This document shows positions 58,033 through 64,000 of a DNA stretch of 64,000 bases, piece after piece (positions within the stretch are counted from its first letter, which is position 1; each line of letters opens with the position of its first letter). This DNA comes from Clostridiales bacterium (lineage in GTDB: Bacteria > Bacillota > Clostridia > Oscillospirales > Acutalibacteraceae), in assembly GCA_019416455.1 (NCBI GenBank), contig DXXG01000027.1, positions 269,648-333,647 of the forward strand. The letters are read 5' to 3'. Made by a program: the position numbers and the translations under genes. A model generated the notes under the pieces. The model did no database searches. It was given only the letters and a program-made list of their open reading frames with translations, and was not told the origin of the DNA.

Positions 58033-58707
58033 ATGGGTATCAAAAAGTATTTTCTGTTTGACTTGGACGGCACCGTGGCGGATAACGGGGAAGGCATCCT
58101 GAGATCCGCCCAGTATGCCTTGGACGCGTTTGGCATCCATGGGGAACCGGAGGAAAAGCTGCGGCGGTTCGTGGGACCGCCTCTACATGAGTCCTTCATG
58201 GAGTTTTACGGTTTTTCCCGGGAACAGTCTTTCGCCGCCGTGGAGAAATACCGGGAGCGCTACCGGGTGAAGGGTGTGTATGAGAACAAGCTCTATCCCG
58301 GCATGAAAGAACTGCTGGAGGACCTTTCCCAAAAGGCCACGGTGTGCCTGGCCACCTCCAAGCCGGGAGTGTTTGCCAAGACCATATTGGAGATGGGAGG
58401 AGTGCTGCCCTGTTTCCAGGTGGTGGTAGGCTCGGAACTGGACGGTTCACGCACTGATAAGGCGGAGGTTATCGAAGCAGTGCTGGAACAGCTGGGCCGT
58501 CCGCCGAAAGACCAGGTGGTGATGGTGGGCGACCGGAAGCACGATATCCAGGGGGCTTCTACGGTGGGACTGGATGCCATCGGGGTGGAGTACGGTTTCG
58601 CCCCGCCGGGTGAGCTGGAAGAAGCCGGTGCCCGGTGGATCGTTCCCACAGTGGAAGCATTGAAGAAACTCTGTTTGGAGCTGAGCGAAACAGGAAAGGA
58701 AGGATAA
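58033..58707 (+). CDS. HAD-family phosphatase (phosphoglycolate-phosphatase/Gph-like)
   Basis: The 224-residue protein has motif I FLFDLDGTVADNGEGI, a helical cap, motif II LATSKPGVF, motif III K in SRTDKAEV and motif IV MVGDRKHDIQGAS. It resembles Gph/PpaX-like phosphatases. An ATG three codons earlier lies almost directly on AGGAG, so the later ATG with GGAGG was chosen, although neither spacing is ideal. It precedes an isochorismatase-fold gene by two bases. Confidence 0.9.
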   Translation: MGIKKYFLFDLDGTVADNGEGILRSAQYALDAFGIHGEPEEKLRRFVGPPLHESFMEFYGFSREQSFAAVEKYRERYRVKGVYENKLYPGMKELLEDLSQKATVCLATSKPGVFAKTILEMGGVLPCFQVVVGSELDGSRTDKAEVIEAVLEQLGRPPKDQVVMVGDRKHDIQGASTVGLDAIGVEYGFAPPGELEEAGARWIVPTVEALKKLCLELSETGKEG

Positions 58708-58709
58708 AC

Positions 58710-59255
58710 ATGGAGAAGGCAAGTAAAAAAGTCCTGGTAGTAGTGGACATGCAGAACGATTTCATCTCCGGCGCGCTGGGCACAAAAGAAGCCCAAGCTA
58801 TCGTGCCCAAGGTGCGGGAGAAGATCCGGAGCTTTGACGGTTCGGTGTACTTCACCATGGACACCCACGGGAAAGACTACCTCTCCACTCAGGAGGGGCG
58901 CAATTTGCCGGTGGAGCACTGCGTCAAAGGCACCTGGGGCTGGGAGTTGGACCCTCAGATCGACCAGGTGCGCCAAAGCACTCCCATTGAGAAGAACACC
59001 TTCGGCAGCAAGGGTCTGGCCGATGTGCTCAAAGCCCGGAACACCTATGAGGGGCCCTTGGAGGAGATCCAGCTCATCGGGGTGTGTACGGATATCTGTG
59101 TCATTTCCAACGCCCTGCTGCTGAAGGCCTATTTGCCCGAGGTAAAGCTGACGGTGGACGCGTCCTGCTGCGCGGGCGTCACTCCGGAGAGCCACCGCCG
59201 GGCCCTGGAAGCCATGAAAGCCTGCCAGATCGAAATTTTGAACGACGCCCAGTGA
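58710..59255 (+). CDS. Isochorismatase-fold cysteine hydrolase
   Basis: The 181-residue protein has VVVDMQNDFISG (catalytic Asp), a lysine in VEHCVKGTWGWELD and the nucleophile cysteine in GVCTDICVISNALLL, with a cis-peptide region before it. This is the nicotinamidase/PncA-like triad. The metal-binding Asp-x-His of true PncA is not evident (FTMDTHGKDY occurs near the site), so amide substrate is uncertain. It is translationally linked to the HAD phosphatase. Confidence 0.88.
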   Translation: MEKASKKVLVVVDMQNDFISGALGTKEAQAIVPKVREKIRSFDGSVYFTMDTHGKDYLSTQEGRNLPVEHCVKGTWGWELDPQIDQVRQSTPIEKNTFGSKGLADVLKARNTYEGPLEEIQLIGVCTDICVISNALLLKAYLPEVKLTVDASCCAGVTPESHRRALEAMKACQIEILNDAQ

Positions 59256-59274
59256 AAAATATAGGTACATAGAA

Positions 59275-59308
59275 AAAGGACAGAGCGGATAACCTGCTCT
59301 GTCCTTTT
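59275..59308. terminator. Bidirectional terminator after the isochorismatase-fold gene
   Basis: AAAGGACAGAGC pairs with GCTCTGTCC plus T-run around a nine-base loop. Confidence 0.85.
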
Positions 59309-59320
59309 GTTGTTTCTGTT

Positions 59321-59557
59321 TTAAATGGCTTCCTCCTGGCTCTCCTTTTTCCAGGTGCGCAGCAGCTTTGCCATCAGCGGTACATAGGTAGCGGCAAAGG
59401 CTGCCAGTCCCAAGCCTACCACTGTCTTTTTTCGGTGATGGGGTACCAGCATCCCCGCCAGAACCCCTAAGGAAAACAGACAGATCTTCAGCAGCGCAAG
59501 GATTTTCCAGCTGCTCTCTTTGCAATACCGGTTAGCCACGCGAAACAATTTTTCCAT
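59321..59557 (-). CDS. Small two-span membrane protein, 78 aa
   Basis: Two hydrophobic segments (about 18-38, ILALLKICLFSLGVLAGML, and 45-62) are separated by HHRKK, with basic ends. Proteins of this size and pattern are sometimes annotated as phosphate ABC permease subunits, but no transporter signature is present. GAAAGGAG precedes the ATG. It ends a leftward operon starting with the SPFH gene. Function unknown. Confidence 0.75.
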   Translation of the reverse strand: MEKLFRVANRYCKESSWKILALLKICLFSLGVLAGMLVPHHRKKTVVGLGLAAFAATYVPLMAKLLRTWKKESQEEAI

Positions 59558-59610
59558 GGTCTTTGCTCCTTTCAGGATTTTGGGGACGCGGTCCCCGCCG
59601 GCGGTGGCGT

Positions 59611-59787
59611 TTATTCCTCCTTGGGAGGGCCGCTTTTTTTGCGTTTCCGCACACATTCCGTCAGCAGATACTCGATCTGTCCGTTGATGGACCGGAAATC
59701 ATCCTCCGCCCAGGCGGAAAGCTCCTTCCAAAGAGTGGGGGAGATCCGCAGGAGGATCTGTTTTTTCGCTTTTTCCTTTTCCTCCAA
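59611..59787 (-). CDS. Arc/ribbon-helix-helix-type protein, 58 aa
   Basis: The short protein reads (M)EEKEKAKKQILLRISPTLWK in its N-terminal half and then has a helix ending YLLTECVRKR. This is the beta-strand plus two-helix layout of Arc/MetJ repressors, with ILLRIS as the DNA-contacting strand. The start is TTG after GGGGGGA. It lies between the SPFH gene (48 bases) and the small membrane protein (53 bases) on the same strand. It was not obvious as an open frame because of its length and start codon. Regulation of its own operon is the likely role. Confidence 0.8.
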   Translation of the reverse strand: MEEKEKAKKQILLRISPTLWKELSAWAEDDFRSINGQIEYLLTECVRKRKKSGPPKEE

Positions 59788-59835
59788 TACGGTCCCCCCT
59801 TTCTGCTTCTATGTTACAACCAAACCAGCTCACGG

Positions 59836-60831
59836 TCAATAGATAGAGCCGCTGTTGACGATGGGCTGGGCGTCCTTATTTCCGCAGAGCACCACCAGCA
59901 GATTGCTGACCATGGCGGCCTTCCGCTCCTCGTCCAGGTTGACGATATCGTCCTCGTTGAGCTGGGCCAGGGCCATTTCCACCATGCCCACAGCGCCTTC
60001 CACGATCTTCTTCCGGGCGGCCACTACGGCTTCCGCCTGCTGCCGCTGGAGCATGGCCGCGGCGATCTCCGGGGCGTAGGACAGATGGGTGATGCGCACT
60101 TCCAAGATCTCCAAACCGGCCATGGCGACCCGCTCCTGGAGATCCTGCTTCATCATCTCGGCGATCTCCTGGCTGCTGCCCCGCAGAGTCTTTTCGTTGC
60201 TGCTGTTTTCTTCCAGCAGGTCGTAGGGGTACATCCGGGCGATATTCCGAGTGGCGGAATCGCACTGGGTGGAAAGGAAGGTGCGGTAGTTCTGCACGTT
60301 GAACACGGCCTTGGTGGTGTCCACGATCCGCCAGATAACGATGGTGCCGATGATGATGGGGTTGCCCCGCTCGTCGTTGACGGTCTGCTTCTCGTTGTTC
60401 AGGGTCATGGTTTTCAGGGAAATCTTCTTACTGCCCCCGAAAGTGACGCTGGTGTTGCCGTTGACTGTGGTCATGGAAGCTGGCTGAGCGCCGGGGTTGA
60501 TCCCTTCACAGAAGGGGTTCACCCAGTAGTAGCCGTCCTTCTTCAAGGTGCCGTGGTATTTACCGAAGAGGGTGAACACCAGGGCTTCGTTGGGGTTCAA
60601 GATCTTCAGCCCAGCCATGAGGAACAGATCCAGCAGAAACACCAGGGAAGCCACCACGATCAGGGTGACGGATAGGAGGATGCTGGTGTCCCAAAGCATC
60701 AGCGGCCCGCAGATGGCCACAGCGATGCTTCCGAAGAACAGCACCAAGATCAGAGCCAGCATGGCAAAACCGTTGAGGGTCTTGACGGGTTTTTCCGTGT
60801 ACCGGTTGACGATCTTTTCATTTACCTCCAT
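59836..60831 (-). CDS. SPFH-domain (band 7/stomatin-like) membrane protein
   Basis: The 331-residue protein has two N-terminal transmembrane segments (about 21-46 and 50-72). A band-7 domain follows: LNPNEALVFTLFGKYHGTLKKDGYYW, then VNDERGNPIIIGTIVIWRIVD, with RVAMAGLEILEVRITHLSYAPEIAAAML toward the end. Such proteins form large membrane-associated cages and act as scaffolds. Start at MEVNEK is fixed by AAAAGGAG. The promoter upstream is near consensus. The operon with an RHH regulator and a small membrane protein recurs in Firmicutes as an arrangement I recognise but cannot cite a function for. Confidence 0.9.
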   Translation of the reverse strand: MEVNEKIVNRYTEKPVKTLNGFAMLALILVLFFGSIAVAICGPLMLWDTSILLSVTLIVVASLVFLLDLFLMAGLKILNPNEALVFTLFGKYHGTLKKDGYYWVNPFCEGINPGAQPASMTTVNGNTSVTFGGSKKISLKTMTLNNEKQTVNDERGNPIIIGTIVIWRIVDTTKAVFNVQNYRTFLSTQCDSATRNIARMYPYDLLEENSSNEKTLRGSSQEIAEMMKQDLQERVAMAGLEILEVRITHLSYAPEIAAAMLQRQQAEAVVAARKKIVEGAVGMVEMALAQLNEDDIVNLDEERKAAMVSNLLVVLCGNKDAQPIVNSGSIY

Positions 60832-60868
60832 AAATAACAACTCCTTTTCAAACTTTTGATTTGATATC

Positions 60869-60897
60869 ATTATAATATCATATTGAAACGCTGTCAA
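60869..60897 (-). promoter_or_regulatory. Promoter of the SPFH operon
   Basis: Perfect TTGACA and TATAAT, 17-base spacer, minus strand. Confidence 0.88.
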
Positions 60898-60929
60898 GAG
60901 AGAGGAGGGGTGCCTTTTGGGAAAATCTC

Positions 60930-60958
60930 TTGCGCCGGTTTTCCAAAGCTTCTATAAT
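60930..60958 (+). promoter_or_regulatory. Promoter of the MBL-fold gene
   Basis: TTGCGC, 17 bases and perfect TATAAT, 29 bases before the ATG. Confidence 0.75.
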
Positions 60959-60987
60959 GAAAGAAAAAAAGAAAGGGGAGAGGGTTT

Positions 60988-61815
60988 ATGGAACAACGAT
61001 TCACCGTCCGCCAGCTGCCTGACCATGTCATGGAGATCACCGACCCTTCCGGGGTCCACTGCTTCTTGGTGGAGGGCCGTGAAAAGGCGGTGCTCATCGA
61101 TACCATGGTGGGGCTGCGGGGGCTGAAAGATCTGGTGGCCACCTTGACGGATCTGCCGGTGGAGGTGGTCCTTACCCACGGGCATATGGACCATGCCGGG
61201 GGCGTGTTTGAGTTTGGCTCCTGCCGGATCCACCCGGAGGACATGCCCATGCTGGACGGAAAGACTCTGCCTGCCCGGATGGGGTACATGAATGGCCAGC
61301 TGGAAGCTTTGGGTGCTCAGCCTCTGCCCCAGGAGGAGTTTCTCCCGGACGCTCCGGTGGAGTGTACACCGCTCCAGGGCGGGGATAAATTGGACCTGGG
61401 AGGCCGGGTGCTGGAAGTGATCCACGTGCCGGGCCATACCAGGGGATCCCTATGCTTCCTGGACCCCGCCACCGGGGATTTCTTTGCCGGGGACGCCTGC
61501 AATAACAACACCCTAGTGATGATGGATGTTTCCGCCACCATCAGCCAGTACCTGGAAGCGCTGCTGGCGCTGAAGGAACGCCAGGGAGACATCCGGCGGT
61601 TCTACCTGTTCCACGGGCCCAGCCTTCAGGACAAGTCCTGTATGGATGACAACATCCAGTGCTGCCGGGAGATCCTGGCGGGCACGGACGACCATGTGCC
61701 GGTGGAGTTTCTGGGGCGCACAGGTTTCCTTGCCAAAGAGCGGATCCCCGGCACGTTTGACCGGAAGGACGGTCGGTTCGGGAATATCATGTATCTTCCC
61801 CAGCTGGCCCGGTGA
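60988..61815 (+). CDS. MBL-fold metallo-hydrolase
   Basis: The 275-residue protein has the metal motif THGHMDHAGG (HxHxDH), a further His in IHVPGHTRGSL, an acidic ligand in FFAGDACNNN, and a late His in FYLFHGPS. This is the complete set for a dinuclear metallo-beta-lactamase-fold hydrolase. Short alpha/beta layout and lack of a signal peptide point to a cytoplasmic thioester/lactone or glyoxalase-II-like hydrolase; substrate is open. It lies ten bases before a small kinase gene. Confidence 0.93.
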   Translation: MEQRFTVRQLPDHVMEITDPSGVHCFLVEGREKAVLIDTMVGLRGLKDLVATLTDLPVEVVLTHGHMDHAGGVFEFGSCRIHPEDMPMLDGKTLPARMGYMNGQLEALGAQPLPQEEFLPDAPVECTPLQGGDKLDLGGRVLEVIHVPGHTRGSLCFLDPATGDFFAGDACNNNTLVMMDVSATISQYLEALLALKERQGDIRRFYLFHGPSLQDKSCMDDNIQCCREILAGTDDHVPVEFLGRTGFLAKERIPGTFDRKDGRFGNIMYLPQLAR

Positions 61816-61825
61816 GGGAACGACC

Positions 61826-62317
61826 ATGAAACGACTGTATCTGATCGGTGGGCCCATGGGAGTGGGAAAAACCACCGTCTGCCGTGAACTGAAGCATCTG
61901 ACAGCTCCCAGCGTGTTCCTGGACGGGGATTGGTGCTGGGATATGGAGCCCTTTCAGGTGACGGAGGAGACCAAGACTATGGTCCAGGAGAACATCGCGT
62001 TCCTGTTGGGGCAGTTTCTGCGGTGTTCCGCCTATGAGACGGTGATTTTCTGCTGGGTGATGCACCAGCAAGAGATTTTGGATTCTTTGCTGAGAGCGCT
62101 GCCCTTGGAAGGGGTGGAGGTGCGCAAAATATCCCTGCTGGCAAAACCTGAAACGCTGAAACAGCGCATTGGCGGGGACGTGGAACAGGGACTGCGGACC
62201 TGGGACGTGTTGGACCGCAGCCTGGACAGGCTTCCCCTGTACCAGGACCTGGACACGGAAAAGTTGTGGGTGGATCATCTGACGCCCCGGGAGACCGCGG
62301 AGATCTTAGCGAAATAG
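61826..62317 (+). CDS. Small P-loop kinase-like protein
   Basis: The 163-residue protein begins RLYLIGGPMGVGKTTVCREL, a Walker A of nucleoside/metabolite kinases. It continues VFLDGDWCWDMEPF (substrate aspartates) and a lid-like segment VRKISLLAKPETLKQRIGGDV. It resembles shikimate/gluconate-kinase-like or chloramphenicol-phosphotransferase-like P-loop proteins. No specific family can be named. GAGGGAA precedes the ATG. It is cotranscribed with the MBL hydrolase. Confidence 0.82.
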   Translation: MKRLYLIGGPMGVGKTTVCRELKHLTAPSVFLDGDWCWDMEPFQVTEETKTMVQENIAFLLGQFLRCSAYETVIFCWVMHQQEILDSLLRALPLEGVEVRKISLLAKPETLKQRIGGDVEQGLRTWDVLDRSLDRLPLYQDLDTEKLWVDHLTPRETAEILAK

Positions 62318-62332
62318 GGAAAAGAGCATAAG

Positions 62333-62366
62333 AAAAAGCCGCTGGCAGATAGCCAGCGGCTTTTTT
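62333..62366. terminator. Bidirectional terminator
   Basis: AAAAGCCGCTGGC pairs with GCCAGCGGCTTTT around AGATA, between convergent genes. Confidence 0.9.
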
Positions 62367-62383
62367 GTTGGTGAAAACTATGT

Positions 62384-62926
62384 TTATTCAGCAGCGCTGA
62401 ACTCGGCGGAGTAGATCTCGGCGCCGGTGCTGTCCTGATAGCGGACAACCACCACAGGGTTTTCCACGTCCACAGCCAGAGCGATGGAAGCGGCGATGGA
62501 CTCGAAAGTGGAAGCCTGAGCCTGCACAGCGGAATCCAGGGCCTCAGCCATGCCATCAGTGGCAGTGCCTTCGGCAAAGGTGTAAGTGTAGATCAGCTTG
62601 TTGCCTTCACCGGTAACGGTCACACCCAGTTCTTCAGTCTGCATAGCTTCCAGCTGGCTCTGGATCTCGTCGGAGTTGACGAACTCTTCCATGGAATCAA
62701 AGGCATATGCGGTGCCGGCGGTGTCAGTCTCGTCCTGGCCTTCCTCAGTGGTGGCAGGGGTGTTCTCAGAGGTCTGGCTCTCTTCCTGGGTGGAAGATTC
62801 CTGAACAGTGCTGCTTTCGTTAGCGGCGCTGCTGGTGCCGGACTGAGTGCTGCCGCATGCGCTCAAAGACAGTGCGAGGCACAGGGCCATCATGGCGGCA
62901 AAGATACGAACGACATTCTTCTTCAT
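62384..62926 (-). CDS. Lipoprotein with acidic linker (DUF4854-like)
   Basis: The 180-residue protein has a lipoprotein signal (CLALSLSACG, cysteine at 24) and a Ser/Thr/Glu/Gln linker of about 45 residues. A small alpha+beta domain follows (FDSMEEFVNSDEIQSQLEAM, LIYTYTFAEGT, NPVVVVRYQD). A DUF4854-type assignment is plausible. Its linker resembles that of the binding protein of the amino-acid ABC transporter. It has its own strong promoter. Function unknown. Confidence 0.82.
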   Translation of the reverse strand: MKKNVVRIFAAMMALCLALSLSACGSTQSGTSSAANESSTVQESSTQEESQTSENTPATTEEGQDETDTAGTAYAFDSMEEFVNSDEIQSQLEAMQTEELGVTVTGEGNKLIYTYTFAEGTATDGMAEALDSAVQAQASTFESIAASIALAVDVENPVVVVRYQDSTGAEIYSAEFSAAE

Positions 62927-62987
62927 TACAGATCACGCAAACCTTTCGCGTAAATTTTCCGGAGTTCCTCATCTCCGGGTGTTCCCA

Positions 62988-63016
62988 AGTATAGAACAGG
63001 AACGTAGTTTTGTCAA
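62988..63016 (-). promoter_or_regulatory. Promoter of the lipoprotein gene
   Basis: Perfect TTGACA, 17 bases and TATACT on the minus strand. Confidence 0.82.
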
Positions 63017-63123
63017 GATTTTCTATTTTAGAACTTTACAATAGTGGGAATGGAGGGGAGGCCTGTTTCAATTTTCCTAGTTTTCATGTGCTTTTAAATT
63101 ATGATTTGCCTTGCAGTATCATA

Positions 63124-63151
63124 AAGAGGACCGGTCTGAAACCGGTCCTCT
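63124..63151 (-). terminator. Terminator of fucI
   Basis: AGAGGACCGGT pairs with ACCGGTCCTCT around TTTCAG-type loop. The following T-run is short, so efficiency may be modest. Confidence 0.7.
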
Positions 63152-63183
63152 CGAAAAAGCAGCAAATGAAAGTGAATGAAAAC

Positions 63184-64000
63184 TCAGCGATACAGAGGTC
63201 CGTAGTGCTTGCAGGCAGCGAAGTCGGCGGCCTCGGTGTCCTTGGTGCCGAAAGCGGCCCAGGAGTGGGGACGATACACCTGCTCCTGGGGCACGTTGTG
63301 CAATGCCACAGGGATCCGCAGCATGGACGCCAACGTGATCAGGTCCGCGCCTACATGGCCGTACACTGTTACGCCGTGATTGGCGCCCCAGTTGGCCATG
63401 ACGCTGTACACGTCCTTGAACGCGCCCTCGCCGGTGAGCCGGGGCACAAACCAAGTGGTGGGCCAGGTGGGATCAGTACGACGGTCGATAGTGGAGTGGA
63501 TATCGTCCGGAAGGTTGGCGGTCCAGCCCTCAGCGATCTGGAGAACAGGGCCTACGCCCTCCACGATGTTCACCCGCAACAGGGTCACAGGCATCTCCGC
63601 GGTGCACCGGAAGTGGCTGGAGAAACCGCCGCCCCGGAAATACTCATAGTTGGCCCGGCACCAGTCAGTGGCGGACAGGCAAGCTTCGATGTCCTTGTCG
63701 CTCATCTCCCAGAAGGGCTTCATCACATGCTCGCCCTGCTCGTTGGTGGCGGCTCCGTTACCATCCAAAGCGGTGGCGCCGGAGTTGATCAGGTGGATAA
63801 AGCCGTCCTTGGCGACCCCTTCCGGCTTGTGACCAGTGACCCGCTCACAGGCCTCAGGGCTCCAATAGGTACGCACGTCGTGGAAGCAGGGGGCAGTGCC
63901 GGTGACCAGAGTGCCCAGCATCATGGAGACGCCGTTGAGGGTGTCGTTCTCCGTGGCGAAGGGAGTAGGACGCTTGGGACCGTTCCAGTCGAAGGTGGAG
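63184..64000 (-). CDS. fucI: L-fucose isomerase, C-terminal part (N-terminus beyond the right edge)
   Basis: The visible 271 residues open STFDWNGPKRPTPFATENDT and continue MMLGTLVTGTAPCFHDVRTYW and FIHLINSGATALDGNG, then GGGFSSHFRCTAEMPVTLLR near the middle and HGVTVYGHVGADLITLASMLRIP at the end. These match the catalytic C-terminal two-thirds of FucI, which interconverts L-fucose and L-fuculose and uses Mn2+. The metal-ligand glutamate and aspartate of the active site are present in TENDT and FHDVR. The start is not in the window. No fucK or permease is visible on this side. Confidence 0.95.
   Translation of the reverse strand, partial: STFDWNGPKRPTPFATENDTLNGVSMMLGTLVTGTAPCFHDVRTYWSPEACERVTGHKPEGVAKDGFIHLINSGATALDGNGAATNEQGEHVMKPFWEMSDKDIEACLSATDWCRANYEYFRGGGFSSHFRCTAEMPVTLLRVNIVEGVGPVLQIAEGWTANLPDDIHSTIDRRTDPTWPTTWFVPRLTGEGAFKDVYSVMANWGANHGVTVYGHVGADLITLASMLRIPVALHNVPQEQVYRPHSWAAFGTKDTEAADFAACKHYGPLYR

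Overview
The window looks like a chromosomal segment of an anaerobic, low-branching Clostridia bacterium, most plausibly of the Oscillospiraceae (Flavonifractor/Pseudoflavonifractor-like). The reasons are AGGAGG-type ribosome binding sites, two T-box leaders, an oxygen-sensitive class III ribonucleotide reductase, an Fe-S L-serine dehydratase, GTP-dependent PEP carboxykinase, and moderately high GC. The taxonomic call is inference from gene content.

Region 1 (1-5.9 kb) is the integrase end of an integrated mobile element. It carries an S24-like protein cut by the left edge, a DnaC-like loader and a replication-type protein, small HTH proteins, a divergent regulator with operator-like repeats, a DUF4258/YgiT-type toxin-antitoxin pair, and a tyrosine integrase with an HTH domain inserted between its core-binding and catalytic domains. 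The integrase faces the 3' end of tRNA-Arg(ACG), the probable attachment site. Region 2 (5.9-10.8 kb) holds a glycogen phosphorylase and a GH13 alpha-glucosidase/neopullulanase-type enzyme. Region 3 (10.8-21 kb) is a cell-shape and envelope block: ZapA-like protein, U32 protein, dut, mreBCD, a class B PBP, a MinD-like ATPase without a visible membrane-targeting helix, and mgsA. The usual minC, minE and rodA are absent. Region 4 (21-24.8 kb) is a T-box (Asp specifier GAC), a 3.5-copy 83-bp tandem repeat, then hisS-aspS.

Region 5 (24.8-28.5 kb) holds the most unusual system. An NrdR-box promoter drives a 765-residue NrdD that stops just after its zinc-cysteine motif and lacks the glycyl-radical segment. 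That segment (RITGYL) is encoded separately as a 57-residue protein with its own ribosome binding site, a consensus-like promoter, an NrdR-like palindrome and a terminator. The activase nrdG follows. This looks like a two-polypeptide class III ribonucleotide reductase, conceptually like PFL plus the spare-part protein GrcA/YfiD.

Region 6 (28.6-40.4 kb) has pckG, a polar amino-acid ABC transporter, a MerR regulator, ychF, a GH38-like enzyme beside the decayed tail of an LplC-type sugar permease, an esterase, an L-serine dehydratase and tRNA-Pro(TGG). Region 7 (40.4-49.2 kb) has a DUF5714-ArsC fusion and an OmpR-type two-component system, followed by a VTC-DUF4956-CotH operon. The two-component genes and the VTC operon share an identical promoter layout (CTAAG-N6-CTAAG-N10-TATACT), which predicts that the response regulator controls both. 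A Trp T-box (TGG specifier) then precedes a stand-alone TrpB2. Region 8 (49.2-64 kb) has a PHP protein, a MATE exporter, two HAD phosphatases, 1-phosphofructokinase, an XpaC-TelA-LemA-TPM envelope cluster, an isochorismatase-fold hydrolase, an SPFH/RHH/small membrane protein operon, an MBL hydrolase, a P-loop kinase, a lipoprotein and the C-terminal part of L-fucose isomerase at the right edge.
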